Positions 1 through 13,200 of a DNA stretch of 64,000 nt are shown here, piece by piece; positions within the stretch are counted from its first letter, which is position 1; each line of letters opens with the position of its first letter. Made by a program: the position numbers and the translations under genes. Under the pieces are notes generated by a model. That model had not been told where the DNA came from and made no database searches. It saw nothing but the letters and a program-made list of their open reading frames with translations. The stretch covers positions 922,693 through 986,692 of the forward strand of contig NW_006768789.1 in assembly GCF_000204055.1 (NCBI RefSeq). Reading direction: 5' to 3'. This DNA is from Melampsora larici-populina 98AG31. Taxonomy: Eukaryota; Basidiomycota; Pucciniomycetes; Pucciniales; Melampsoraceae.

Positions 1-1286
1 GAGGAAGCGGTTGTGAGACTGGATCTTTCGCGGAGCCTGATGGCGCAAGTGATTCGAATTCGACGGGCTGAGAAGGTCCAGATTGTGGTTGAGTTTCCAA
101 CGAGCCGGACCCGAGAGTTTTTGGCGAGGAGGAAGTCACTAGATTGGGCTCCGCTGCAAAAGATCTTGAAGGTTCAGGGGTCGGGGAAACCTTTGGATGT
201 GAAGATGGCTCCCTAGGATCGCTAGATTTGAGAGCCTTTGGGCTCGGCTTGTCGGCGTCCGCTTTGGCTGCTTTCTGTAGTTTTTTCTCTTTCTTCTCCT
301 TTTTCCGTTTCTTTCGTTCTTTACGTTCCTGCTCCTGAATCTCAGAAGGCGTTTTTTCAACAGAGCCAATCGGCTTGAATTTGCCAACTGTCTTGAGTTT
401 TTCAACAACGACCAGATCATCTGGTACCGAGGAAGACACATTCGAACGTGATGATTTCAGACGGGCTAATAATTCGTCTCGTTGAGAGATTTTACCAGAC
501 GATTTGCGTTTTGATGAAGGAAGTTGATCGTGAAGTTGATTAGGTTCCTGACGCTGAGTTTCTTCAAAGGCAGCCTCCAAATCATCATCAGTAACTTGTC
601 CAAGTTGTCCACCTATTGAAAGTTCTGCCTTCCTTCTTTCTAGCAAGGCGTGATCTAAACCTTTGACCAAGATGGTGTGTCGTTCATCTCCTCCCTATGG
701 CATTCAAATGAATCAGTGATGAAATCGTGAGAAGAAAGAGTTTTAGACGTACAAGATACTTTGTCTGTTGTTCAAGAAGCTCGCGGTCAACTTGGTCGCT
801 AGCAGCCGCGACTCGTGCTTGAAAGTTCTGCAAAGAAAACGCAAAGTCAGTCTACATACTCTGGGTGAAACTTACCACAAATAAAAAAAATTACTTCTAG
901 TAAGCTTTCTGCTTCAGCAAAGTCTCCATCCTTCCCTTGACGACGTTCCAAAGCCCTATCCCTGTAACCACTCTCTACATCCTTTCCTTTCTTTTGACCT
1001 GATTCCTCGTTCTTAGAGTTGAACTTGCGAGGCTTCAATGAACTGGGTGGCTTGGATTCTGAAGTTTGATCCGATCTGAAGGTGTCGATTTCCAGAATAT
1101 CGTTCAATATTGCAAACGGATCAACGCCAAGTGAGAGGATACCAACTGGTTGCGTCCATTTTCCGGTCGTGAGCTAGATGCACCCCAAGCAGGTCGACCA
1201 CCAGCTCTTGCAGGTTTTTTGGTGCGATCCGAAGTGCTTGCTGCTGAAGGGGCACTGAGGAGTGCCCGAAATGCTTGCTGATCCAT
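1..1286 (-). CDS. RED/IK-like spliceosome protein, partial
   Basis: RED (IK) is a spliceosomal B-complex protein that pairs with SMU1. The N-terminus MDQQAFRALLSAPSA resembles the family start; exon 2 carries YRDRALERRQGKDGDF, the RED_N signature (family form YRDRAKERR.G...DY). Later exons give TKYLGGDERHTILVKGLDHALLERR, again the conserved RED core (GLDFALLQK in animals), here described in pieces. Exon 2 ends at 895, exon 3 is 827-753, and exon 4 runs from 694 past the left edge; these three junctions are in phase. The exon 1/2 junction (about 1148 to 1076 or 1059) is uncertain because the in-frame donor is not ideal (GTTGGT). A splice acceptor just upstream of the ATG suggests a 5'UTR intron. 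The visible C-part is K/E-rich and S/P-rich. The 3' end is outside the window. It lies divergent to Sm-D3. Confidence 0.85.
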
Positions 1287-1531
1287 GTGATGAACTAAAA
1301 AAATTAAGCGACAATGAAAGTATTCTGTCTTATGAACATTCACTATTGCAATCAGAGAAAGTTGATGAATATGTACATTACATAGCCCAATCTTGTTATA
1401 AGCATATCTTTAGGACCAAAATATGATCGGTACTCTGTACATGCATACATTTCACGTTCTTGTCTCTGTCACCTTTTTCTTCCTTCGAACCTTTGCCTTC
1501 GCCTTCATTGAAATCTTAATCAGCTGGAACG
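1287..1531. promoter_or_regulatory. Shared divergent promoter region of RED-like gene and Sm-D3
   Basis: Only about 245 bp separate the two ATGs of oppositely transcribed genes, so both promoters and 5'UTRs must lie here. A stretch rich in CTTT/CCTT pyrimidines lies just upstream of the Sm-D3 ATG. No TATA box was assigned. Inference from layout only. Confidence 0.6.
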
Positions 1532-2214
1532 ATGACTTCAAATATTGGCGTTCCGACTAAACTTCTTCACGAGGCCCTTGGTCATGTCATTACCGTTGAA
1601 CTCAAGACTGGACAAGTTTACCGTGGAAAGCTTCACGATGGTCGGCATCCACTTTATCTGAGATATTTTATTCGCCTTGACTCTTTTAGGCTGATATGTT
1701 TCTCTCATGTTCTCAACATCTTCAACAGCCGAAGATAATCTCAATATCTCACTCAAGGATATCACTGTTACTCATCGAGATGGTCGTGTAACACAGCTCG
1801 ATCAAGTTTATATTCGAGGACCCATGATTCGTCTCTACGTTATTCCTGACATGCTTCAAAATGCTCCAATGTATATCCTTTGCTATATTCTAGTAGTCTT
1901 TATACTCCAGATTTCCGAAAATTATCATCACACTGAGACCTTTTACGTACGATCAACTTTTAACTGGGATCTTTTAGGTTCAAACGAGGTACCGGAGTCA
2001 AAGGACGCGGTATCGGAACAGCACGTGGTCGTGCTACTATCCAACGAGCACAGGGTTTGTGTTTCAAGTCTCCTAGTATCCATTTTGCTACGCTTGTTGA
2101 TTCACGTGCTCTGTCCATCATCTAGCACGGAGAGGTAGAGGTGGACCCGCTGGGGGTGGCAGGGGTGGAGGCGGCGGTGGAGGCGGCGGCGGTGGTGGAA
2201 TGCGTAGACAATGA
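1532..2214 (+). CDS. SMD3: Small nuclear ribonucleoprotein Sm-D3
   Basis: Core Sm protein of the U1, U2, U4 and U5 snRNP heptameric ring. Exons 1532-1640, 1729-1870, 1978-2054 and 2126-2214 give 417 nt, i.e. 138 residues plus TGA, all phases consistent. Exon 1 encodes [20 protein letters not shown] and TGQVYRGKL (Sm1 motif); exon 2 has the Sm2 motif (VYIRG, then [13 protein letters not shown]), matching the Sm-D3 pattern VYIRG...ILPDMLKNAPM. The tail is RG/GGG-rich and ends MRRQ, as expected for an arginine-methylated Sm-D tail. Length is close to the usual 110-145 residues. Introns are 71-107 bp GT-AG. It is head-to-head with another splicing factor. Confidence 0.95.
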
Positions 2215-4100
2215 GCACTCTAAACGTCACTACCGTGTGATCGGACCATGTCCTGGAGACCAACCTGGCTTCCTGAGTGAACCTGAACCGAGGCTACGCA
2301 GAAAGCTGTCACAACTCACCATTTGATCAATTACCGCACACTTGCAACACCCAAGATTCGATGTTTTGCGCCGATGAAGAAAAAAGGGTTTCGCCCTCAA
2401 TTGCCATACGGACCTGTGGAGACATTTTCAGATCGTTATGGTGTTGTTTGTTTGTCCCGTTTGCGCGCCAGCTCTGTCTCCATACCCTGATCGCAAGAGT
2501 AGGCCGCGTGTCCGTCCGTCACACAAAGTACATAATGAAATGTGTTATATTCTTAAAAGGTTCAGATATATCAGAAACAAGAGTCGTACACTGATATACG
2601 TTCCGATGGTTGCTATTATAAGTCTCAGCCATTGTATGCTCGTCCCAGTGCCCATGTAACTTGTTGAGACAAGTATCATGAGTTTGGTGGAAACCATCCA
2701 ACAGAGTCATTGATCGCCGCTCTATCGCCATCTCTCCAATTGATAGGGAACGTGTTGTCACGACGTCACCGCTCCGCTCTAATTGCAAACTTGGTCGATC
2801 CGCCACCGAGGTTCAACAAGTACTGAAGTCTTCTTGTGACTGCAATATGTATTGGTCTTTCCTAAGAATGTGGAATCTTCTGCCTGGACACACAGGTTGA
2901 TACGTGATGCGGAATGGGGCGTGTGATTGCACCGAGCGATCTGGGTAGCATCAAGCTTAAAGAATACTTCTTTCGAAGGACGAAGGTGCTTTCGCCTCTA
3001 TCATTTGGTTCCGTCTGATGTCGTGACCTTCATCATCGAGACTTTGGCTCTATCACCACCCGGCCTCGCCGAGCTTGACAAATCCCACCGGCGCGCTTGC
3101 TGCTGCTACAAATTGCCTGCTAAGGAAAGAACACCGCGTGTACGAAGATGACATTGGCAGTAATAGATATCTTCGTGGACCGGGACAGGTCGAAGACCAA
3201 GATCCAATATCTATCGGGATAGCCAAGTTTTCTGGAGTATATAAAGGATATTGGCATAGGTACAACGATGTTGTGAAGAAAAATTGGGATACAGATTTGG
3301 GTTTCTCGAATGAAATATAATGAAAGAAGCAAAGACTACTGCGCGTTCGCTGGCAAAGCCCAATTGCCTTTGAGAAAGATCTGCGCCAAATATTCAATAG
3401 GGGCGGCGCGCCCCCCTGCGGATTAAGTTGACAGCCTCAGGCGGTGTAAAACTGATTGTCGATGAGGCAAGTGCAATATAGTTGAGCTTATCCAGTAGTC
3501 ATCGAACGCCAACTGGGAACGTTTACGATGTGGATAGACTTTGTCATCGAAAGAAGTTGTACTACATAATACAAAGATATACTCTGATATGAGTCCATGT
3601 CATGACTACGACATGTTCGATTTCCCTTTGCTCGCTGAGATCGAAAGACATGAAAATCGTATGGCACAGTAGAATCTAGCTTGGAACATCGGCGTCAGTT
3701 GCCGTCACTGTTCAGTCCCGGTGAAGGGAGAGCAGATCTGTTTCGTCTTGAAATGTCGCAAAAGTTGTCCAGGTTCAGAATCCAGATTACGATCTCCTTG
3801 GTGCTACGACTGCTACGATCCTGAATTTCTGTCTGTCTCAAATACCCCGCTGTGCGCATACATAGTGGTCCGATCCACATCAGTTGTTCTATTTTTTGGT
3901 CATCTTTGCTTGGTTGTCAAACTCACACCCGAACAGACAAGGTTTCTCCCACTATCTTCATCATCCAGATCAGATTCAAATGAGATTTCTTCTTGGTTAA
4001 GTCAATCGGTCAATCAATCAAGCTTCATCAACAGAGACTTCACTTCTTGTTATCTTAATCTTTGATTGTTTGAAACAAACGCCGAGATAATTAAAGCCTC
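2215..4100. other. Intergenic, no supported gene
   Basis: Short open frames only, none with a recognisable domain or a convincing spliced extension. The last 200 bases before 4101 are CT-rich and probably form the promoter and 5'UTR of the transcription-factor gene. Confidence 0.5.
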
Positions 4101-7100
4101 ATGTCATCTTCTTGTCATTCTTCAACTTATCAGAAACACGAGGAAGCTGAATTGTACAAATTACGGAGTGTTCAGCCTGAAGTATCGCTTCCCTCAAATT
4201 CCTTTCCAGCATCACCCCGTCCGAATAACTTTCAAGAGTTCAATCGTAGTGAATCAACTGGTAAGCCTGGTCTTGAAAGTTTTGATCGAGCCCCGCACCG
4301 ACTGCATGAAGTCGTGAACCAATCGAATCCTGAGACCAAACCAAATCGACGCACCCTCGCTCAACCAAGCAAGACGGTGAGGAAACCTTCACAAAGGCCA
4401 GCATTATCGTACGTTAAAAACTCTCTGCTAAACAAATCCAAGAAAAGAATCTCATCTCAACTTTTTCCGGATTCTGTTCTGGAAACCCGTTCTGGCTTTG
4501 CAGATGTACGGAATGTGCAAGGCAAGTATTTCTCACTTTTGCGAATCTGGTACTGCTGGTCTTGGCTGCATATCTTCCAAACGTACCTCTTACTTATAAA
4601 AAATTTCCTTCGACACTCATCGTAGGAGGAAGATTAAAGTGAGTCAATGTGATCCTTTCTCATTCAGTGGTAATGTAAGGTCATCGGATCCCAGCGGCTA
4701 AGTTTGAGCGGTCACTCAATCAATCCTTTTGTTTAGTGTGACAAGACCGTACCTTGCACCCCATGCTCTAAGCGAGGCCGTCAAAGCATTTGTCGCCAAG
4801 AGCTTTGGATTCCCTCTTCGAGCGCACATGCCGGAGAGCATACTCAAGCGTCTGACTAGTGAGTAAATGGCCACCTTGGAGAGCATTTTGGTCTATCCCT
4901 CATTTTCATCACAAGCAAAAACGCGAGAAAGAGATCTTTGCTCGCGATATAACCGACTGAGAAAATCTTGACGAATGAAATGTAGTGATCGTGTTCTCAA
5001 TACGTTGAACGACTTGAAGTTCGAGGTAAACTACTTACGAGAACAAGTGCAAGACTTGGATAATGTTCGTGACCGATTGCGAGAATTGGAAGAGATCATA
5101 TGTCATGTCCACTGCGATCGTCAACGGTTAGACAAAGATGGCGATGTGAGGTTTCTTTCGCCGCCCCTTGGAATATCGGACGCCCTATCCGCTTCCCCTA
5201 CCGCTGGATCTCAATTCAACGGTGCAAATCATACGGCCTCACCCACGACCTCTACCATCAGCGAAAGAAGGCGAAATGGTATGGTAGATAAGCACGACAC
5301 GTCTGAAGACGCTGCGACCACTTTTGAATATCTGGCTTTAGGCGGAAACCGCCAAGGGTCTGAAGCAGGCGATCCGATGCACGGGTCAAAGTCAACATCC
5401 TTTACATCCGTCAGGAGTTCCTCTGCCAACTTGAGTGCAGCGTTAACCACTGAGAATCGTCACAAAGATTCTTTGCTTAGTCCTCTTCCACCCAATACAC
5501 TGGCAAAGCTGAAATCATCAGGAGATAGTCTGACTAAAAGCCAATCTGATGTGATCATAGATTTTGCCCTTGATACGCTGGGCTGGCAACATCCAGTGAT
5601 TCATTTCACGACTTTCAGAGGCCAAGTCAGCACCTATTGGAGGAATATTCAAGAAAGCAACAAAGCTTCTCGAAATGAAAGAAAAGATATCGTCTTGATT
5701 GTCAATCAAGCATGGTTCTCCCTCTACATAGCTTTACTCAGTGTTGGGACACATCATATGAGTCCAAGATTTGCAGAAAAATGCAATCTTACCGAAGGTG
5801 AGTGCTCTTCCACAAAAATATAGTGTAATATACCAATTCATGATTCTAATGACAACTTTTGCCCTCTGAATCAATCCTCAGAGGATTTAAAGACGATGCC
5901 AAGACTATGGTTCTCAGATTGTATAGCTGCTTTATATAGATTCAACTTCCTCGCAAACCCTTCAATAGAAGCACTTCAGACCATCACAGTTCTGGGTTGT
6001 TCAGGTTATGAAATCGCTCCACCAAATGTCCTATGCGCCTTGCACGCCTGCGCGAATAGTCTTGCACAAACTTTGGCGATCCATTGTATCTCACCCGACC
6101 CACCTACTCTGAAATATGATGATCAAGGACAAGAAATCGAACCCAGTGAATCTAATCCGAAATGGTCTGCTATTGAACTCATGGAACGCGAGATTGCAAA
6201 GAGAGTTTGGTGGGCTTTGGTTACTGCAGATTGGTTAGCGGTACCACATCATAAATCTTGGTGTTAGTATTTTTCTCGTCTCAGCAATCTTCAATGTCAT
6301 CTTCAAGTCTTTATATGATCAAATCAACAATTCCAAGCTTATCGTCCTTGTATGTACGTCTCTATGACAAATTTGAACAGGTATCTCTCCTGGTCACTTT
6401 ACTACCCCGATCCCTCGTAATTGGCCTGACAAAGATTTTCCCGAAATGAACTTTTCTGGACCACCCATGCAAAACAATCACATATCAATGGTTATGCAGC
6501 AGGCAAGTTTAGGATAGTGAATAAAATTTTACAAGAATATCGATCTTAACATGCGATTCTTTTTTAAAATTAGATCATACTAAGTCAAGTGGCAGAAGTC
6601 ATCCAAAGTTTTTTCTCCAGACTGATGTCAAAACCCAATGAGCTGTAAGTCAATCTATTCTTTCGAGAGGATTACAATTCGCCTTTTCTAAAACTTTCGA
6701 CCCTCGTGGTAGTCACGAAGACACAGTTTTCCAAGCAGATTCGGACATCCAACGTATCGTATCCGAACTACCACCGATTCTGAAAGAGATTCCAGATAAC
6801 ATTTCACCCGAAGAAAAAGCTAAACTTCCGCCTTATGTGAATCGTCTTCGACACTTTTTGAAAATATCATGTGCTCATAAGCGATTAGTTATTCACCGAG
6901 CCTTTTTAAATCATATCACCTCCCTCACCATCTGCAAGTCAAAATCTGGTCAGGTAACATTAGGCAAGATCTCTAAGGGTAATGCTTCTTTATCCTCAGA
7001 TCCCCAAAATCGACCTACCGATCCAAAACTCTCGTTTGGAAGATTTCCGGGACCTGCGTCGAATTTAAACCGAAAGAGCGCAATTGAATCTAAAGCGATA

Positions 7101-8702
7101 TGTATAAAACTTTCTCGTGAAATCACACGAGAGATAGTTGAATGTACATCGCAGTTCGAAGAAAGGCCAACTTGGAACACACCTTATATCGCCGTTGGAG
7201 CCATGACTCTATTATCTCTGGATCTATTGGAATTATCAATGCATTCCAGCTCTTCAAAATTGAGAAACAAAAGAACCGCCGAGTATGAAATCGATGTTTC
7301 TACGACCAAGACGATCAATAGAGCTAAGAAACACTTGAAGAGATGCCCTAATCAAAGTGGCATGCGTGGTTTCGAGGGAAGTAGTGAAGTTAATCCAGCG
7401 GTGACCGATCAAGAAGATAATGGTACTTGGACAGAGATGTCTACCACACTAGAAACACTGACGGATGAAGAGATTCAATCAATGAAAGAAGTCAGAAGAA
7501 GAGAGTTGGAACAAGGATTAGAGGTTTTGGAAAGATTGTCCCGATGGAGTCCCATTGCTGAAAGAGGTGTAATTCTAGTTCGAAACTTACTTGGTCAAAA
7601 AGATCCACTAAACACTGTAATAGATCCTGACAAAACTCCCAGTCATCAACGCACTTGCTATCGACCAGGTATCTTTGCCACAACAGCAAAATCCTTGACC
7701 GCTCCTATAACCAAAATAGTGGCGAGGCAAGACTTGAAGATTCCTGGGCAAATCGATCTATTCCCACCACAAGCCAAGCAATGTATTGATTCGAGATTGG
7801 TAGACACAAATGAAGGGTGAGTCACGGTCTTCTTCTACGCCCTATGTTACCTCAACCTTTCCATCTAGTGATCAGATAGCTAATCACCAAACTCCATTCT
7901 AACATTTAGGAATAGAAGGGTTTCTCCTAATACCTTATCGCCATTAGCTCACGTTCCTCCAATCTTGCCTCCAAACGTCAATTCTGGAGAATCATACCAT
8001 TTTAATCAAGTCCAACCATCGGAGGTATTTCAATCAACAAACGCCCAACAATATCATCTAGGGACATCATATCCACAAGTCCCTACTCAAGATCTCAGAG
8101 CAATCACTCACTCACATGCTTCTAACGCGACCTTTCATATATCAACAAATGATGAACAAAGCAGATCAAATGTTCATTCAAACTTTACTAGTCCCCAACC
8201 GTTACCGCAATCCTTCAAATTTACTCATCAAAATCCACATATACCGGAATCTGATTTCGTACAAACTTCAACATCCAATTTAAAACCAGATTATATTTCA
8301 CCAATTCCTACTAATTCTACCAATTTAAATCAAATCAGGAATCAATCTCCATTACAATTCATAAATAAAACCACAACTGATCAAAGAAATCATCATCAAC
8401 AGCAACATCCAATTGATTTATCAAATCATCAAGCTTCATACCTAACTTCGACAACTGATTCCAATACAAATTCCTCATCGACTAATCTTTTACAAACATG
8501 TTCGATTTCAAGATCAGATGAAAGTCATCCAGGACCAAATGAAAATGGATTTCAAACTTTACATCAAGATCAAACTAGAAGGGTTTGGCAAAATAATGAT
8601 GAGATTGGAGTTCCTTATGATTATATTGAATCACTTTTGAATTCATCTTTTGGACATTATGCTGCTCCTATTGATTTTGATGGGATCTTTTTTCCTAGTT
8701 GA
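4101..8702 (+). CDS. Zn(II)2Cys6 fungal transcription factor with fungal_trans domain
   Basis: Ten exons: 4101-4408, 4504-4521, 4626-4638, 4737-4858, 4986-5797, 5882-6262, 6381-6502, 6574-6644, 6713-7816, 7910-8702; 3744 nt, 1247 residues plus TGA, no internal stop. The zinc cluster at about residues 104-132 reads CTECARRKIKCDK then TVPCTPCSKRGRQSIC, i.e. C-x2-C-x6-C-x5-C-x2-C-x8-C. A heptad-like linker follows at about 155-190 (DLKFEVNYLREQVQDLDNV), the usual dimerising coiled coil. The middle is a fungal_trans regulatory region (ERE-IAKRVWWALVTADWLA and PIPRNWPD-type motifs). The last exon is N/Q/S/H-rich, a likely activation tail. Introns starting at 4522 and 6503 use GC-AG (GCAAGT) donors, required to keep frame. 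Target genes cannot be inferred. Expected nuclear. Confidence 0.88.
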
Positions 8703-10206
8703 ATCTTCTTTTGTCTTTCTTTTTTTTCTGGGGTTTAATCTTTTGTGGCTGATCTCTTGGTATTTTTCTCTGTTTTGTTTTTGGGTGGGTTGATTTTTTT
8801 ATTATTTTTTATGATCCCGTCTTCCTTATCTTTGATCATTTTTTGCTTTCAATACATAGTATTATACAATCTTCACTTCACTTCACTTTTGTCTTCTTTT
8901 GTCATACATTGCTCTCAATTCAATCAATTAGAAACAAAATCATAAAAGTTAAATAGTTTATGTGTATATCTTTCTCTTGATTTCTTTTTCTTTGGTTTTT
9001 CTTGATTATCTTTTCTTTTTTGTGATTATTGAAAATATCCATCTTAAGGCTTCATAAACCAAGCAGTTTATGTGAATCTTGTGGAATTCTAAATACACCT
9101 TTTTTTTTGATAAATCTCAGAAAGAAAAAAAACATATTCATATATAAACACCGAGTCTCGAGATGCATGTGCTTTTTTTCACCTTGATTCACATCTGACA
9201 TCTGTTTACATGTCACAGCTGTGCTACATCTCATATTATCGAGTATGGAGTTTTCTTTGAAGACACCAGCTCCGAGTTCCACAAGAGTAAATGCGGAACG
9301 GAGCTTTTGTGTGCTCGAGCATCCGGCTCCATATTCTGAACGGGACTGCGCCGCGGTTGTGCCATGTAGGCGTGAGACTACAACCCTGCTGACACCATCG
9401 GCTGACGAATGCGAAAGTGAAGTGATTGAAATGACAAGTGTGAATTATCGAAGGATAGTGAACGGGTTTTTACGTATGTGTGAATGAAGGAAGCGATTCG
9501 ATGCTTTCAATAGTAATAAGGTTTTGTTTGAACAAGGGCATCAAAATACAAATGTGTACAAACAAAGAGAAGTTGAAAAAAGTGGAATGTGAATGAATTT
9601 GAATTTCGGTCTCTTTACAAAAAGAAACCAATTCGCTGAATCATTGGGCCTTTATCTTCTTTACCAATCATCGTATGGCATCTCTTGGAATCATGTACTT
9701 AAATCAACACCAAGAACCCTTTCAAAGGTACCGAAATCGATGGAGTCTTTGTTTTTCAGCGTGGGACTTTGTTGAGTTTAACATTTTGAACTTCCAAACT
9801 GGTTTTATGAGTTGAATTCATTTTCTCTCTGGAGTCTGCATGGTCCATTGAATAGAAACTCCGTTGTACACTTTCTCTTGACATCTTTTCTTTTAGACGT
9901 TCATCATTAGCTTCCTTCGAGTGAGAATGTAAGATATCCTTCTATTTCTGCTTTCTTTCTTGATTTGTTCAAAGTATTCTCGACTTTCACTCAGACTTTA
10001 GATAGCTTTAGATCTGTTGATTTGATACATACATACTACAATTTGTTCATCAGATTCTTTTTATTACCTTTTTTTTGACTTACATTGTTGTAATTAACCA
10101 AAAGTGATCATCGTTCCTTGTCGTCTTCGTCCTTGTCGTTTTTTTTTTTCCTTTTGATTTTCTCTTGATTATTTTTTTGAACACCAAATCATCCTCTTCA
10201 AGCAGA
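8703..10206. other. Intergenic, T-rich; 3' end of TF gene and 5' region of RhoGAP gene
   Basis: No convincing coding exon was found. It holds T-rich tracts typical of a 3'UTR (8710-9060) and a CT/T-rich stretch (about 9880-10200) probably transcribed as the RhoGAP leader. A more GC-rich patch at about 9240-9420 has no recognisable product. Confidence 0.45.
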
Positions 10207-13200
10207 ATGATTTCGACTACTTCAAGTTCAACTTCAAATCCTTCACGTAAATCTAAGATTTCGCTAAATCAATTTCAACTTTTACACCTTCCATTATCGA
10301 TCAAATCGAAATTACAACAACAAAAATCAAAATCCAATTTACTTTCAAATCAGATTCAAGAGTACGAAGACCTGAGAGGTAGTCAAGATGAATTGGTTTG
10401 TTTTGATTGATTTAAAGATTCCTGATTGAAGGACTATATGCTGATTTTCTTGATTTTTTGTTATTTTTTGATGGTCATCAATCAATCGATCGATCGTTTT
10501 GATTTCCGATTGACCACTATTCTACTTAATCTGATCACACTTCTGTTGGATTTGAAAATCTCAATCTCACTTTACTGAAACTCAACCAAATCGAATTTGA
10601 AATCTGATCATCCTCAACCACCATCTTTTTTTGGGGATGATGGTTTTCTCCTTTCTTCTTGTTTCGAATTTTAACTGTTTTTTTAAAAATATCTTCTTAC
10701 TTACGGCCTGAACCGATGAAATGATGGACTGAATGTATCATGAATGGAATCTGGAATCCTTTTTCTTTACAATTTGATGACTTCTTTTTACCTTTTAATC
10801 GATTTAACCATTTTTGATTTGGATGAATCCGTTCATTTCTTCCTTGATTGAATGAAATCTATATGATGATGATGCTGATGATGATATCGGAATTCATTTT
10901 ACAAACTGATCAATCAACATTTTACCGAAAATGAAAATTAAAATTAAAAAATAGTCAATTGAACAATCCAGCTCAACCACCACTACTAGTACTCAAGCTC
11001 AACTTACTAATATCAAGAACAATAACAACAATAACCATCACAACTACCATCATCAACCAGTTGATCAACCCTCTTCTCTATCATCTTCAAACTCTTCTTC
11101 ATTCACTTCATTCACTACTGCTGCTTCATCACCTTCTCAAGATTTATCTTCTACTTCTACTCCACCTCCCTTAATCCATACATCTTCATCATCTTCATCT
11201 GTAACTGAATCTCAAGATCAAACTCAACAAGAACATCATTCGAATCACACTCTTTATAAGGATCGATTTAGTAAATCTTCTTGTTCATTACCATTCACTT
11301 CTTTCACCTATTATCACCGTCAAGAACGTCCAACTCAATCATCACAGCATAAGAGAAGGTCCATTCACGCTCTCACTTCACCTCCTACTCATATTGAACA
11401 CGAAGAAATCCAAGCACCTATCAATAAGAAACTCAAATCATCTGGTTTAGGTGCTAAATTGCATCTCATCACTCAGCGTCACTTTTTAGCATACAAGACT
11501 TCAAACTCTAATCTCTCAACTCATTCTCAATCCAATTCTAAATCAACTCTATCATCCTCTGGTAAATCTTTGCTTGACAGGGTTCCTAAATCTGAAAAAC
11601 ACAATTGGATTTCTATGGGGATCGGTAAAAACCTTGCTCATCGATGGCATCATCAGTCACCTTCGACCGCTCCTCCTCAAACTCCTACCTCTTCAGCTCC
11701 TCAATCTTCTCAATCTCTCTTTGGATCACCTCGTCAACCTCCAAGTCAATCTATTCATGCTCCTCCTCCGCTAGAACGCCAAGCTAAATCTATTGATGGC
11801 TTGAGTAATCCAGTCTTACCTCCGTCTATCAAATTACCTGCTAATATCCTAGGTATCAAAGTTCCTAATCGAAGAGGTCTCACCTTTGGTCAACCACTCA
11901 TTTCCTGTCTTGAAGCCAATCCAGTCCTTCGTCATCCATCAGTAAGTATTCTTTTATTGCTTTCATTTCAACCTCGATACTTGCTTACACGTTAAAATAG
12001 TCATCTAGCTCAAAATCGCACACTCCACCGGCTGCCCTGAATGAGAGTGATCGATGGATGCCAGCAATTGCAGTTCGATGTCTTGATTATCTCAATCAAA
12101 GCGGTCCGAAGGAAGAAGGGATTTATCGCATTCCTGGTAGATCTACTGATGTAGAGAAACTTCGGGTACTTTTTGACGCTGGTGCGTACATGAGATTTAA
12201 GATTTCTTCAAACCATATCACCACTCTTTATATATAATTCACCGAGATCCTCGACTAATCTCCGATTGGCCCACTGTTCTGTCATCTGATGTCGTCATTT
12301 GTTTGACAGGTTGTGACGTTGATCTTAGTAAACATACCATTGGTGCTTTGGATCCTCATGCAGTGGCTTCCACATTCAAACTGTGGCTCAGAGAATGTGA
12401 GCATGATTCTTTCAACTATCGATATATCATCTCAAACCACGAAAGTCTAAATATCCTAATCATGCTTCACATACTTCCTAATCCTCTGCATTTGACGGTT
12501 ATCAAGTGCCCGATTCGCTTCTGACGCGTGAATTGGAAGCTGAGACTACTCAAATCGTCAAAAGATACATTCAATCTGGTCACCCATCGACTGAATCTTC
12601 GGGACAAAGCAGTAATCATGACACCTCAGCTGAAGCTGCCCAGGTCCCTATTACGGAATGCGTCAACGACTTGAGTTCGATTTTCAAAAGACTGCCTGCT
12701 CCAAATTGGTATCTCCTTCGCGCCATTGGTGAGTGAATATGACTGTGCTGAGGTCCCAAGAATGTCCAATAAATACGCAATATTATTTCTGTGCACTGCT
12801 TACGCTCTGTTTGACCCTCGCGTTCCTACACAGCCAATCATCTCTCGATCCTTTCCCAATCCTCTTCCACTAATCGAATGACGTTGGATAATCTGAGATT
12901 GATCCTATCACCTACCCTCAAATTCACACCTGTCTTCCTTCAAGTGCTTGTCGAGCATCGAGAATCGCTGTTCAAAGATGCATGTCCGGTTCCTAGCAGT
13001 GTTCGTGGCCCAGAAAGGTTACCTCACGTCCCAACCTCGAGAGCAGCAAGTTCTCCTCAACTCAGTACAATACGATCCCCTGGCGCTAGCATTCTCCCTG
13101 GATCGTCCGCCAGTGTACCCAGACAGCTACCCTCACCCGCTTCCACTGCTCAGCAATTCCTAGCCAGTCGATCCCCACCCATCCACAATGGACCTCAGGA

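Noticed and set aside
2927..3397. Open frames in the SMD3-TF interval
   Set aside because: Overlap on both strands, no domain, no splice support.
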